Source: an uncultured Bacilli bacterium (GTDB taxonomy: Bacteria > Bacillota_I > Bacilli_A > RF39 > UBA660). From it: a stretch of 33,189 nucleotides of DNA. The position numbers were made by a program, and so were the translations under genes. Position 1 is the stretch's first letter; each line of letters begins with the position of its first letter. The stretch spans positions 1 to 33,189 of the forward strand of contig CAKPAK010000006.1 of NCBI GenBank assembly GCA_934132915.1, read 5' to 3'. Shown piece by piece: positions 1-9,122 of the stretch. The notes beneath the pieces were generated by a model. It saw nothing but the letters and a program-made list of their open reading frames with translations. It was not told the DNA's origin and made no database searches.

Positions 1-248
1 ATTTAAGACAAAAAACGAGAGTAAAATCCCGCTTATGTTTAATTTTTTTCAGGACATTTTCCTAAATTATTGACAATTTAAATAGTATTTTTACCCCAAA
101 AATAAATTTTCTAAAATGAAAAGGTTTCTTATTACGCTAGACGTAAATCATCTACCTATAAATTTAAGTAGCAAAGAATCAAACCATAGCAAAAAATTTC
201 ATCCATGACGAAAAAAAAGATCAGTATTTTCCCAAACAAACAAAACAA

Positions 249-971
249 TCACTTTGACCGAACAAAAGAATCCAAATAATTCTGCGGTATCTCTCCTTGC
301 AGAATCTCCATTGTAAGAGGAATATTTTTTTGAATCACCACTTTCTTAGACAAAAAAGGCATCTGAATAACGAAACTAACTTTCACTTGCGAAATAACCT
401 CCACCATAGCATTATTAAGTCCATAATTGGTAATCTTTGACGAAACATCTAAAAAGACATTAGAAACAACACTAAGCCGAAGAGGAATTTTAGGACCAAT
501 ATTAGCAAGCAATGAATTTCCCGTAGCACTCCCCATTGATATTAAAAACAAAATACCCTCTGGTTTTCCACCATTTAAATACAACTTTGATAAATATTCT
601 GGATTAAAATCATCCAAATTTCCCTGTATCATCGCATCTAAACGCTCCTCAAGATAAGAAGTCAATCCCAAAGTAAATTGATTCAACCGCACTGTATTAT
701 AGCGGATCATTTCTATCTTTTCATTTTTATCCCGTACAACTTCTAAAATATCTCCTCCCTGATACTCTACCATATATTCACGAACCGCCCGATTCAATAC
801 CATCGTTATCATTTTCTCCACCTCATCACTTGCACACTCCACAAGCCCCGGACCCAGTTCAACATAAAAATAGCGCAAAAACAAAAACGAGCAAATCAAT
901 CCTCCTAAAAAAAGATAAAACAATAAACAAAATAAATGATTTTTTTTCATCGATTTAAAATACTGATTCAT
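249..971 (-). CDS. yunB: Sporulation protein YunB
   Basis: A 240-residue protein with one N-terminal membrane segment (about residues 12-33) and a long extracytoplasmic domain. The family pattern is clear: NRAVRE near residue 60, an NTVRLNQ stretch, the GNSLLANIGPKIPLRL block that is the family signature, then a QVKVSFVIQMPFLSKKV strand and an ending close to GEIPQNYL. In Bacillus subtilis YunB is a mother-cell protein needed for efficient sporulation; its biochemical role is unknown, so the call is by family. No strong ribosome binding site precedes ATG 971, and a second ATG at 950 is also possible. A CATATAGTTT sequence just upstream resembles a sigma-E/K -10 element but lies very close to the start. 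The gene stands alone, divergent from recU. Confidence 0.88.
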   Translation of the reverse strand: MNQYFKSMKKNHLFCLLFYLFLGGLICSFLFLRYFYVELGPGLVECASDEVEKMITMVLNRAVREYMVEYQGGDILEVVRDKNEKIEMIRYNTVRLNQFTLGLTSYLEERLDAMIQGNLDDFNPEYLSKLYLNGGKPEGILFLISMGSATGNSLLANIGPKIPLRLSVVSNVFLDVSSKITNYGLNNAMVEVISQVKVSFVIQMPFLSKKVVIQKNIPLTMEILQGEIPQNYLDSFVRSK

Positions 972-1108
972 ACTAAACTATATGTAAAACTTTACAAAAA
1001 AACGAAAAATTTAACTTTACACTCACTAGACATAAAAAAAGATTGAACACGATAAAATATAGTAAAATTACCCCATTTATAGTATAATGAAAAAAAGGTG
1101 GTGATCTT

Positions 1109-1678
1109 ACGAGATTACAAAGTTACTTTAAAAACAATATCTATGCCAATCGAGGAATGACACTAGAAAATGACATCAATCAAACCAATGAATACTACAA
1201 CATTCATGCGATTGCTCTAGTATACAAAAAACCAACGCCAATTAGAGTCGTACAAGTAGAATATCCCAAAAACAAAATCAAAGAAGCCTACTTCAATGAA
1301 CCATCAACTCTAGACTATACCGGAATTTATAAAGGAACTTATCTTGAATTTGATGCAAAAGAAACCCTAAATAAAACAAGTTTCCCCTTAGCCAATATTC
1401 ACAAACATCAATTAGAACACATCAAAAAGGTCATCAACCATCAAGGAATTTCTTTCCTAATTGTACGATTTCAAAGTCTAAATCAAACTTTTTTATTAAT
1501 GGGATCTACCCTCATTCAATTCATCGAAAATACTACCCGAAAATCAATTCCCTTAGAGTATTTTATCCAAAAAGGATTTCCCATTGAAACAAAATATGCT
1601 CCTCGATTAGATTACATCAAAATTATCGATAAAATTTTAGAAACCAAAGGAAGTGGAAAAAATGAAAAAAATCAATAA
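1109..1678 (+). CDS. recU: Holliday junction resolvase RecU, probable ACG start
   Basis: RecU cuts Holliday junctions in recombination and chromosome segregation. The conserved blocks are all present: YANRGMTLE, KKPTP, KEAYFNEPSTLDYTGIYKG, the nuclease motif FDAKET, NKTSFPL and APRLDYI. The first in-frame ATG (1157) lies inside the conserved NRGM block, so starting there would truncate the protein. The frame stays open upstream to a stop at 1088-1090 without ATG, GTG or TTG. A good ribosome binding site, AGGTGGTGA (1096-1104), sits four bases before an in-frame ACG at 1109, which would give a 189-residue protein beginning RLQSYFKNN. I therefore place the start at ACG 1109; ATG 1157 is the conventional alternative. 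A TATAAT lies at 1083-1088 without a convincing -35. The 3' end overlaps ponA, the same pairing as in B. subtilis. Confidence 0.92.
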   Translation, partial: TRLQSYFKNNIYANRGMTLENDINQTNEYYNIHAIALVYKKPTPIRVVQVEYPKNKIKEAYFNEPSTLDYTGIYKGTYLEFDAKETLNKTSFPLANIHKHQLEHIKKVINHQGISFLIVRFQSLNQTFLLMGSTLIQFIENTTRKSIPLEYFIQKGFPIETKYAPRLDYIKIIDKILETKGSGKNEKNQ

Positions 1679-4436
1679 AAAAAAGAAGAAAAACCCAATC
1701 AAAGAACCAAAATCCCTTCATACCAATCCAAAGAAGAAAAAAGAAAGAAGAAAATGGTGGAAAAAAATATTAAGTTTTCTTATCTTTTGTGGTTGTTTAG
1801 GAATCTTCGCGATATTTGCCTTTTGCATTTACATTGTCTCTAGTTGTGGAGAATTCGATCCCAATGCTTTAGCAAACCAAGACCAATCCGTAATCTATGA
1901 TAAAGACAACAACATCATTGCAAAACTAGGAATGGAAAAAAGAGAGTCTGTCTCCTACGACAAACTACCCCAAGTATTAATTGATGCTATCGTAGCAACA
2001 GAAGACTCAAGATTTTTTCAACACAACGGAGTCGATGGAGCAAGATTTTTAAAAGCATCACTTGGCCAATTACTAGGAAATTCTAGTGCCGGTGGCGCTT
2101 CAACTCTAACCATGCAAGTCGTAAAAAATAATTTAACTTCAACCGAAAGAAACGGACTAGAAGGAATCATTCGTAAATTTAAAGACGTCTACATTTCCGT
2201 TTTCTTTATGGAAAAGAAATATACCAAAGAAGAAATTATGGAATTCTATGTCAATGATAGCCTCCTAGGAGGAAATGTCTATGGAGTTGAAGAAGCAAGT
2301 AAATATTATTTTGGAAAATCAGTATCCGACTTAAGTTTACCAGAAGCAGCAATTATTGCCGGTTTATTCCAATCCCCAAACGGAGATAACCCTTACAAAA
2401 ATCCAGAAAGAACCAAAAAAAGAATGGATACCGTCCTAAAATTAATGGTAAGACATAGCTATATCACCCAAGAAGAAGCAAATATCGCCTCATCCATTGA
2501 TATTCCTTCACTTCTAGTCGGAACAACAGAATCCAATAATTATCAAGGCTACATCGATACCGTTGTTGCCGAAGTAATCAAAAAAACCAAACAAGATCCT
2601 GCCCTTGTATCCATGGAAATTCATACCACAATGGACCCAAGCATTCAAAATGGAATCAATAAAATTCTTGCTGGCGAAGGATACAAATGGAAAGATGATA
2701 AAGTCCAAGCCGGAATTACAATTGTAGACGTCAAAACAGGAGCAATAACCGCTATCGGAGCAGGAAGAAATCGAACCGTCGAAAGAGGATGGAACTTCGC
2801 GACACAAGAAAAAAGACAACCCGGATCAACCGCAAAACCAATATTTGCCTATGCACCCGGATTTGAGTTTGACAACTTCTCAACTTATCAATTATTCACC
2901 GACGAAGCATGGCAGTACACAGATGGAACCCCATTTAACAACTGGGATTCCGGATACAAAGGATTAATGACCTTACGAGATGCCCTTAGTATCTCAAGAA
3001 ATGTCCCAGCAGTAAAAGCCTTCCAAACCGTACAAAAAGACGTTGGAAACAAAAAAATCGTCAATTTTGTAAACGGACTAGGAATCACTCTAAAAGATAA
3101 TACTGCCTATGAATCTTACGCAATCGGCGGTTTAGATCCTGGAGTTACCACAACACAAATGGCTGGTGCTTATGCAGCTTTCGCAAACGGTGGATACTAC
3201 ACCGAACCATATACCGTAAAATCCATTACTTACCGCGATACAGGAAAAACAACCGAATTCGAAACAAAGAAAACACAAGCCATGAAAGATTCAACAGCTT
3301 ATTTAATCGCAAACGTCTTAGAATATGCTGCACATTATGGCTTTAGTGGTGGAACAGGAAGTTACCGTGGAACAGTAGCAGCCAAAACAGGAACTTCAAA
3401 CTTCGATGAAGCAACCATGAAAGCAAAAAAATTACCAGCAAGTGCCGTAAACGACCTATGGACCGTTGCCTTTACTCCACAATACTCCATCGCTCTATGG
3501 TATGGATATGAATTCAAAGATATTTCTAGCCAATACTACAATTCCGCTGGCACACCAAAAGAAAATCTTATGTCCGCCATTATGAAATACATCCCTGTTA
3601 CTACAGAAAAATTCAACCAACCATCAAGTGTAACCCAAGCCGAAGTAGAATATGGATCATGGCCAGCAGCCAAACCAAGCAAATACACTCCAGAATCTCT
3701 AATTAAAACAGAATATTTTATTTCAGGCACAGAACCAACAGAAGAATCGAAACGATTCGCTCAATTTGATGATGTAACCAATTTAAAAGCCGTTACCAAC
3801 GGAAGTACAGTAAAATTAACATGGGAACATAAAACCCCCGACATCGTTAGTCAAGAAGCACTAACCAAATATTTTAGTCAATCCGTTTTTGGAAACAGCA
3901 CAAACCAATTCCTTCAAGAAAGAATTTCTTACAACAACGACATTCTAGGAGGCTTAGGCTACGGAATTTATGCAAAAACAGCATCTGGAACAAACTTTAT
4001 TGCCTTCACTACCGACAAAAGCTATACCTACAACGCCTCAGGAAATGTCAGTGCATTAATCGTCAAAGTAGAATACCGTAACTTTAAAAACAACGCCTCA
4101 AATGGCGTTAGTGCAAACGTATCAATCAAAGGAAATGAAGTTGATCAAACCTCTAGCAAATTAGAAGTCAAAGTAATTGGTGGCAATCAAACCATCCAAG
4201 CAGGAACTTATACAGAAAAAGGAATCCAAGTTACTTACGACAAAAAAGAAATTACCCCAGAAAAAATTACTTACTCTATCAATGGCGCCACCCCAAAAAC
4301 ATACACCCCATCAGAAATAGAAAAAGAAATTAATAAATTAACCAGTGGAACCATTAAAATCACCTATAGTGTAACTTATCAAGTTGGCGGTGAAAACACA
4401 ACCAAACAAGCAACTAGAACAATAACCATTGAGTAA
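1662..4436 (+). CDS. ponA: Class A penicillin-binding protein (PBP1), bifunctional murein synthase
   Basis: Polymerises lipid II into glycan and cross-links it at the outer membrane face. Starting at ATG 1662 it has 924 residues; a GTG at 1653 is in frame but fits the AAAGGAAG binding site less well. In order: a very Lys-rich cytoplasmic tail (1-35), one membrane helix (about 37-60), a GT51 glycosyltransferase with ATEDSRFF (catalytic Glu near 114) and GASTLTMQ, then a transpeptidase with GSTAKP (Ser near 389), SRN (about 445) and AAKTGTSN (about 575). Residues from about 700 to the end are beta-rich, starting with an FN3-like segment (TNLKAVTNGSTVKLTWEH) and followed by a second Ig-like segment. 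The start overlaps the recU end by 17 bases, so the two genes are co-translated. A strong terminator follows. Confidence 0.95.
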   Translation: MKKINKKKKKNPIKEPKSLHTNPKKKKERRKWWKKILSFLIFCGCLGIFAIFAFCIYIVSSCGEFDPNALANQDQSVIYDKDNNIIAKLGMEKRESVSYDKLPQVLIDAIVATEDSRFFQHNGVDGARFLKASLGQLLGNSSAGGASTLTMQVVKNNLTSTERNGLEGIIRKFKDVYISVFFMEKKYTKEEIMEFYVNDSLLGGNVYGVEEASKYYFGKSVSDLSLPEAAIIAGLFQSPNGDNPYKNPERTKKRMDTVLKLMVRHSYITQEEANIASSIDIPSLLVGTTESNNYQGYIDTVVAEVIKKTKQDPALVSMEIHTTMDPSIQNGINKILAGEGYKWKDDKVQAGITIVDVKTGAITAIGAGRNRTVERGWNFATQEKRQPGSTAKPIFAYAPGFEFDNFSTYQLFTDEAWQYTDGTPFNNWDSGYKGLMTLRDALSISRNVPAVKAFQTVQKDVGNKKIVNFVNGLGITLKDNTAYESYAIGGLDPGVTTTQMAGAYAAFANGGYYTEPYTVKSITYRDTGKTTEFETKKTQAMKDSTAYLIANVLEYAAHYGFSGGTGSYRGTVAAKTGTSNFDEATMKAKKLPASAVNDLWTVAFTPQYSIALWYGYEFKDISSQYYNSAGTPKENLMSAIMKYIPVTTEKFNQPSSVTQAEVEYGSWPAAKPSKYTPESLIKTEYFISGTEPTEESKRFAQFDDVTNLKAVTNGSTVKLTWEHKTPDIVSQEALTKYFSQSVFGNSTNQFLQERISYNNDILGGLGYGIYAKTASGTNFIAFTTDKSYTYNASGNVSALIVKVEYRNFKNNASNGVSANVSIKGNEVDQTSSKLEVKVIGGNQTIQAGTYTEKGIQVTYDKKEITPEKITYSINGATPKTYTPSEIEKEINKLTSGTIKITYSVTYQVGGENTTKQATRTITIE

Positions 4437-4437
4437 C

Positions 4438-4475
4438 AAAAGTTCATTAGACTTTGCTCTAATGAACTTTTTATT
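4438..4475 (+). terminator. Rho-independent terminator after ponA, probably bidirectional
   Basis: A perfect 14-bp stem, AAAAGTTCATTAGA paired with TCTAATGAACTTTT, with a six-base loop (4452-4457) and T-rich sequence on the right arm. On the other strand the A-run on the left becomes a U-run, so it can also end the convergent lipoprotein gene, whose stop codon overlaps the right arm. Confidence 0.85.
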
Positions 4476-5112
4476 TACATGTATATCCAAGATCCTGATA
4501 ACTTTTTTTCAAATCAGAAAAATCTCTTGTCGATACAGAAAATTTCGATAAATCACTATCACTAATTTTATCCATATCAATTTCATAAATCACTTTATAT
4601 TCATTATCTAAATTTTTATCAACTCGATAAGAAAATCCTTTAATATTCCCATAAGAATTAATCTGATTCTCATAAGTAGTCCGAATACCCGCTAAATCAA
4701 AAATAGTATTTGTAACACCATTAATTGTACTATCAATAGCATCACCAACTACCCCATCAACCACATCATCAGACTTCAAGTTCTTATCACTATCATGTTC
4801 TTCTGTCAAGCCATCAGAATCAGAATTTACTCCATCATTCCTCTCGCTCGATCTTGCAGTCTCTGACGTATCATTATTTTGAGTAGCAGTCCCCTCTTGA
4901 TTCGTCCCATTATTTACAGCATCTTGAGTATAATCATAAGTTATTTTAACTTTTTTTACCTTATCACCTTGATAATCAATATCATAAGTCGTATCCGTCG
5001 TAACACCATTAGAAGAAGTCGTATTCTGACAAGATAATGTATCCATTTCTGTAGAACAACCCGTCGCAATTAACAAAGCAATAAAACAAAATGCAATGAA
5101 TAATTTTTTCAT
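4471..5112 (-). CDS. YehR-like (DUF1307-type) lipoprotein with a polar insert
   Basis: 213 residues from ATG 5112, chosen because GGAGGGAAGAA precedes it; an in-frame ATG at 5145 has no binding site. The N-terminus is a lipoprotein signal ending in the lipobox LIATGC, so the mature protein is tethered to the outer membrane face. The first part (TTYDIDYQGDKVKKVKITYDY) and the last 90 residues (YENQINSYGNIKGFSYRVD, YEIDMDK, DLKKSYQDLGYTCK) resemble the small YehR/DUF1307 lipoproteins, usually near 150 residues. Here they are separated by about 70 residues rich in Asn, Asp, Ser and Thr, which looks like a disordered insert. The function of the family is unknown. The gene lies just downstream of the asnS terminator, so it probably has its own promoter. 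Confidence 0.75.
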   Translation of the reverse strand: MKKLFIAFCFIALLIATGCSTEMDTLSCQNTTSSNGVTTDTTYDIDYQGDKVKKVKITYDYTQDAVNNGTNQEGTATQNNDTSETARSSERNDGVNSDSDGLTEEHDSDKNLKSDDVVDGVVGDAIDSTINGVTNTIFDLAGIRTTYENQINSYGNIKGFSYRVDKNLDNEYKVIYEIDMDKISDSDLSKFSVSTRDFSDLKKSYQDLGYTCK

Positions 5113-5175
5113 TTCTTCCCTCCAATCATTATTAATATGCACCAAAATAAAACTTTTATCATACCAATTTTTTAC

Positions 5176-5234
5176 AAAAAAAAATACTAATTCAGTCCTT
5201 TCTCTAAAAAAAGAAAAAACAAAATCAGTATTTT
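5176..5234 (-). terminator. Terminator of asnS
   Basis: On the minus strand AAAATACTGATT (5223-5234) pairs with AATTAGTATTTT (5181-5192) as a 12-bp stem with one G-U pair, and the second arm runs directly into a run of T. The loop is about 30 bases and may hold a further small stem. It begins seven bases after the asnS stop. Confidence 0.65.
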
Positions 5235-5240
5235 CTCATT

Positions 5241-6593
5241 CTAAAAATCACAAGATTTCGGTGTCCTTGGATAAGGAATCACATCACGAATATTATCAAT
5301 CCCTGTTAAATAAATCAAAAGACGTTCAAAACCAATCCCAAATCCAGAATGAGGAACCGTTCCAAATCTTCGCAAATTCACATACCAATCCAATTCAGAA
5401 ATATTCATTCCCAAATCTTTCATCCTAGCAACCAATTTATCATAATCCGCTTCTCTCTCTGAACCGCCAATCAACTCTCCAACACCAGGCACTTCTAAAT
5501 CAACTGCTCGAACAGTCTTTCCATCTTCATTTTGCTTCATATAAAAAGCCTTAATATCACGAGGCCAATCTTTAATAAAAACCGGACACCCAAAATAATC
5601 CGTAATATACTTCTCATGCTCTTTAGCAATATCTTCCCCATATTCTGGAGTAAATTCAAATTCTACAGAAGCATTCTTCAAAATAGAAATTACTTCTTCA
5701 TGCGTAATACGCACAAAATCACTACAAACCAAATTCTCTAATTTTTTTCTTAATCCTTTTTCTACAAATTTATCCAAAAAATCAATCTCATCAGAACACT
5801 TTTCTAAAACATAAGAAACAATAAATTTTAGAACCTCCTCTTCAATATCCATAATCCCATCTAAATCACAAAAAGCAACCTCCGGCTCAATCATCCAAAA
5901 CTCTGAAGCATGAATCTTAGTATTTGAGTTCTCGGCACGAAAAGTCGGACCAAACGTATAACACTTCGAAAATGCCGTTGCAAAACTTTCCGCCTCTAAT
6001 TGTCCAGAAACAGTAAGTCCCGTTACTTTACCAAAAAAATCATCACTGTCTTTGACATCCTTAGCTGTAGGATCTAAAGTCGTCACCCGAAACATCTCTC
6101 CAGCACCTTCACAATCACTAGCAGTAATAATGGGTGCATGAAAATAAACATAATTTCTTTCTTGAAAATAAGTATGAATTGCCATCGAAGCAACGCTACG
6201 AATACGAAAAACCGCTTGAAATAAAGCCGTCCTAGGTCGAAGATAAGCAACTTCTCGCAAAAACTCTCTTGTATGTCTTTTCGGTTGAATTGGATAAGAC
6301 TCATCACTAATTCCAATTATCTTAACCTCTTTTGCTTTTATCTCAAAATCCTGTTTACCCAAACTTGAAACAACCACACCAACAACCTCAATACTAGAAC
6401 CAACCAATAATTTAGTAATTTCATCAAAATTTTTTAATTTTTCATCATAAACAACTTGAACACTTTTAAAACAAGTTCCATCGGACAAATCAATAAAACC
6501 AAAATGAGACTGCTTTCGATGATTACGAATCCAACCATGAATCATCACTTCTTGATCCATCATATTTTTCTGATACAATTCTCTAACTTCCAT
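5241..6593 (-). CDS. asnS: Asparaginyl-tRNA synthetase
   Basis: Charges tRNA-Asn with asparagine in the cytoplasm. 450 residues, normal for bacterial AsnS. The N-terminal OB fold is visible (MIHGWIRNHRKQSHFGFIDL), then the class II catalytic core: the loop around TFRAENSNTKIHASEFWMIEPE (motif 2, about residues 220-240) and GFGIGFERLLIYLTGIDNIRDVIPYPR (motif 3, near the end). The ending RTPKS fits AsnS rather than AspRS. A TATAAT -10 lies on the minus strand at 6614-6619 without a clear -35. The 84-base leader is too short for a T-box and none is seen. Third codon positions favour G and T, like the other minus-strand housekeeping genes and unlike the next genes upstream. Confidence 0.96.
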   Translation of the reverse strand: MEVRELYQKNMMDQEVMIHGWIRNHRKQSHFGFIDLSDGTCFKSVQVVYDEKLKNFDEITKLLVGSSIEVVGVVVSSLGKQDFEIKAKEVKIIGISDESYPIQPKRHTREFLREVAYLRPRTALFQAVFRIRSVASMAIHTYFQERNYVYFHAPIITASDCEGAGEMFRVTTLDPTAKDVKDSDDFFGKVTGLTVSGQLEAESFATAFSKCYTFGPTFRAENSNTKIHASEFWMIEPEVAFCDLDGIMDIEEEVLKFIVSYVLEKCSDEIDFLDKFVEKGLRKKLENLVCSDFVRITHEEVISILKNASVEFEFTPEYGEDIAKEHEKYITDYFGCPVFIKDWPRDIKAFYMKQNEDGKTVRAVDLEVPGVGELIGGSEREADYDKLVARMKDLGMNISELDWYVNLRRFGTVPHSGFGIGFERLLIYLTGIDNIRDVIPYPRTPKSCDF

Positions 6594-6676
6594 TCTCTCA
6601 CATCCTTAAATATATTATACACCAAAAAAAACAAAATAAAATATCAAAAAGAAAAGAAATAATAAGTATTTTCTTA

Positions 6677-7030
6677 CTATCTCATCTTTTTTACAATTAA
6701 ACTAACATATCTCTTAACATCTTTAATTAATTTTGCATATAAATTAGGATAATGCCGAATTTCATTAATAATATCAATATCATCTCGCGAAATTGACCCA
6801 ATATATTCACTACCATCTTCAGTAACGACAGGAACTTCTCTCCCAAGTAAATAATCAGTCGTCGTTTCAAAAATATCAGCTAGTATACAAAATGTCTCCA
6901 AACTAGGTGTTCTTGTACCATTTTCATATCCACAAATCGATACTTTTGTAACACCAATCATATCACCTAACTCTTGTTGACTCATACCCTTTTCTAATCT
7001 CATATCTTTTATTCTTTTACCAATTAACAT
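6677..7030 (-). CDS. XRE-family helix-turn-helix regulator
   Basis: 117 residues. Residues 4-60 form a typical Cro/CI-type HTH (RIKDMRLEKGMSQQELGDMIG, then VSICGYENGTRTPSLETFCILADIFETTTDYLLGR). The remaining 55 residues are not recognised; they contain a short acidic linker and a basic C-terminus (KRYVSLIVKKMR). ATG 7030 follows a good GCGAGGGAT binding site. The gene lies at the downstream edge of the secretion block in the same orientation, with its own 259-base upstream gap that holds an AT dyad. It could regulate itself, asnS or the block; the sequence alone does not say which. Arg and Ile codons lean to AGA and ATA, as in the block. Confidence 0.88.
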   Translation of the reverse strand: MLIGKRIKDMRLEKGMSQQELGDMIGVTKVSICGYENGTRTPSLETFCILADIFETTTDYLLGREVPVVTEDGSEYIGSISRDDIDIINEIRHYPNLYAKLIKDVKRYVSLIVKKMR

Positions 7031-7082
7031 CTTTATCCCTCGCTTACTTTCCGGTAATAAATTACCAACTGTTAATAAAATA

Positions 7083-7120
7083 TTTAATTTAATTTTAAAG
7101 GAGTTTTTAATTAAATTAAA
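7083..7120. repeat. AT-only inverted repeat upstream of the XRE gene, possible operator
   Basis: TTTAATTTAATT (7083-7094) is the exact inverted copy of AATTAAATTAAA (7109-7120), with a 14-base centre. It lies about 55 bases before the XRE start. It could be an operator or simply an AT-rich dyad; such repeats arise easily at this base composition. Confidence 0.35.
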
Positions 7121-7289
7121 CTAACAAGTAATATTATGCCATGGTTTATATATTTTTGCAATACTTTTTTTGTTCTTTTTTGAAAAAATAAGTTCATCAA
7201 AAAGAAAAAAAGACAAACAAAAAAGTCTTAATTTCAAAAGTAATGTAAGAATTAAAATTTCCTAAATCAATATCATAAATCACTAAAAT

Positions 7290-8939
7290 TTAAGTATTAT
7301 AGTACCGATAAACAATCGATGAAATTTCTTTAATATTAGCAATTGCATTACTATCATTAGACGTCTTTGACAAAACGACAAGAACATAGTCATTCCCCTT
7401 TGTATAAACAATTGCAGCATCATTTTGAACACCTTGATCCGGTATCTCTCCTGTTTTATTTGCAATCGTTCCATTCGGAACACCAGCTGGAATTTTACTT
7501 CTAGTTTGCTGATTTTTCAAAAATTCAAGCATTTTCTTCGAATAAGATTTAGAAACCAAAGTCCCTTTATATATCTTTTCTAGTAACTGAGCAACATCTT
7601 TTGCAGAAGTATAATTATCCACACCACTATTTGTATAATTTCCTCCCAACAAACGATTTAATTGAGTTGCATTAGAATAATTATTTCCAATATAAGAATT
7701 AACAGCATTTATTCCCCCAATAGCCTTAATCACCTTATTTGTCGCAACATTATCACTATTTTCTATCATTTTCTTAGCATCTGCACTTATCGTACTTTCC
7801 TTAACAGAACCAGCATTCACTTTATCATAAGCACTCGCTAACACAAACAATTTAATAACACTAGCAGAATTCATTTTACTTGAACCATTAATACTGACAA
7901 TTTCATTCTTTTTTAAATTCCGAACATAAACCGCCCAAGTCCCTTTTTCAGCATCTGAATTAAGATATTTTTTAATATTCGATTCCAAAGTAGAACTTGC
8001 AGAAGTATTAGATACAGCATTCCCAGATAAACATTTATTGATACTTGAATAAATATTTTTATAAGAACTTGCTGTATAATGAAGACCATCACGTGTATCA
8101 AAAGATTTAGAAATATCAGAATAAACATCACAATACTTAATTGAAGAATCTAAACCAGTTCTCATTTTCGTATTAAAATTCTCAATAGAACTATTTTTTA
8201 CAGAATAACCATTTTTAGCCTCTTTAGCTTCATCAACCGGATTTACAGAAACAATAATAAATTTACAATTTTTATACTTATCATCTTTAATCATCTGATT
8301 AAATTTAGTAATATAACTCTGAATATTATGTAAATCATTAACCCCTAAATTAATAATAACATTATAATTTTTTCCATCTTTAATCAATTCATCCAATTTT
8401 GGAACAGCTGTTTTAGAAAACCAATTATATCCTTTACCAGATTCATAAATCCAAGAGACTTGTTTTGCGCCCTCACCTAATGCTTCTTTCATCCCAATGC
8501 ATCTAGAATCCCCAATAATAATTTTTTTTGTATTCTCATCAAAAGTAGAAGCGGACGAAGAATCCCCACTTGTATTAGTTTTATCCGTTGTAGAAAATGA
8601 AGAACCAGGAGAGGTATTCACGTCGACAGGATCCGTTGTAGTATCAAAAACTTTTCTATATTTTGATAAATCTTCTTTTAAAGCAATATCAATACAATTA
8701 GCATAATCTAATCCTGCATCGCCTAACAAACCAACGGTAGCTGTAACAATTGGTTCCACTAAAAAGAAAGCAATACACATTAAAAAGCGTTTCCCAAAAA
8801 TTTTTAAATTTTTTTTCATCTCACCATCATCATTAGCAATAACATTTTTAACCAAATCAATAGTAGCCATCAATATTAAACCAATAGGTACTATTATATA
8901 GAGAATATTCAATAACTTAATTACATACTTAATAATCAT
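7290..8939 (-). CDS. Fusion protein: two-helix pilin-like domain + SGNH hydrolase + serine transpeptidase-like domain
   Basis: 549 residues from ATG 8939, preceded by GGGGGAG; the frame is open to 9041 but earlier ATGs lack good binding sites. Residues 1-85 hold two membrane helices around a short charged loop (ANDDGEMKKNLKIFGKR), resembling VirB2/TrbC-type domains and the C-terminus of the 427-residue protein at 16534. A Ser/Thr-rich linker follows. Residues about 140-305 form an SGNH/GDSL hydrolase: IIGDSR (Ser near 145), LGVND (near 200) and RDGLHYT (Asp 284, His 287). Residues about 325-549 have the fold motifs of class A beta-lactamases and DD-peptidases: SVIK (Ser 360), SDN (395-397) and KTG (495-497). 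The Glu of the omega loop is missing (LNRLLGGNY where EPELN would be expected), so efficient beta-lactam hydrolysis is unlikely. Probable role: extracellular wall modification, for example deacetylation and peptide trimming. This is inference. Confidence 0.8.
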   Translation of the reverse strand: MIIKYVIKLLNILYIIVPIGLILMATIDLVKNVIANDDGEMKKNLKIFGKRFLMCIAFFLVEPIVTATVGLLGDAGLDYANCIDIALKEDLSKYRKVFDTTTDPVDVNTSPGSSFSTTDKTNTSGDSSSASTFDENTKKIIIGDSRCIGMKEALGEGAKQVSWIYESGKGYNWFSKTAVPKLDELIKDGKNYNVIINLGVNDLHNIQSYITKFNQMIKDDKYKNCKFIIVSVNPVDEAKEAKNGYSVKNSSIENFNTKMRTGLDSSIKYCDVYSDISKSFDTRDGLHYTASSYKNIYSSINKCLSGNAVSNTSASSTLESNIKKYLNSDAEKGTWAVYVRNLKKNEIVSINGSSKMNSASVIKLFVLASAYDKVNAGSVKESTISADAKKMIENSDNVATNKVIKAIGGINAVNSYIGNNYSNATQLNRLLGGNYTNSGVDNYTSAKDVAQLLEKIYKGTLVSKSYSKKMLEFLKNQQTRSKIPAGVPNGTIANKTGEIPDQGVQNDAAIVYTKGNDYVLVVLSKTSNDSNAIANIKEISSIVYRYYNT

Positions 8940-9082
8940 TAAAATAACTTCTCCCCCACATTCAAATCCAGTAATACCAAAGTACAATTTCATCACCAAC
9001 TTTTCTACAATAATCATATCACAAAAAAAAATAGAGAACAAGAAATAATAGAATAAAATTCAATTAAATAACCAGATCAAAA

Positions 9083-9118
9083 TAACTGTTTAACAAAGTA
9101 AATTTTGTTAAACAGTTA
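9083..9118 (-). terminator. Hairpin between the YjcZ-like pair and the fusion gene
   Basis: A 15-bp perfect inverted repeat, TAACTGTTTAACAAA paired with TTTGTTAAACAGTTA, with a loop of six. It starts five bases after the second micro-gene's stop. The T-run that follows on the minus strand is short (TTTTG), so it may be a weak terminator or an mRNA-stabilising stem. Confidence 0.55.
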
Positions 9119-9122
9119 ATGA

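Noticed and set aside
70..98. A TTGACA at 70-75 as a plus-strand promoter
   Set aside because: No -10 hexamer at the right distance and no plus-strand gene until recU.
1101..1160. A 19-codon frame starting at GTG 1101 and ending TGA over the recU ATG, as a leader peptide
   Set aside because: The overlapping frame encodes the conserved RecU N-terminus, which explains the sequence better.
6594..6676. A T-box leader before asnS
   Set aside because: The leader is only 84 bases and has no T-box sequence or specifier stem.
7290..8939. A beta-lactamase resistance gene
   Set aside because: The omega-loop Glu is absent and the domain is fused to a membrane and SGNH part, so a wall enzyme is more likely.
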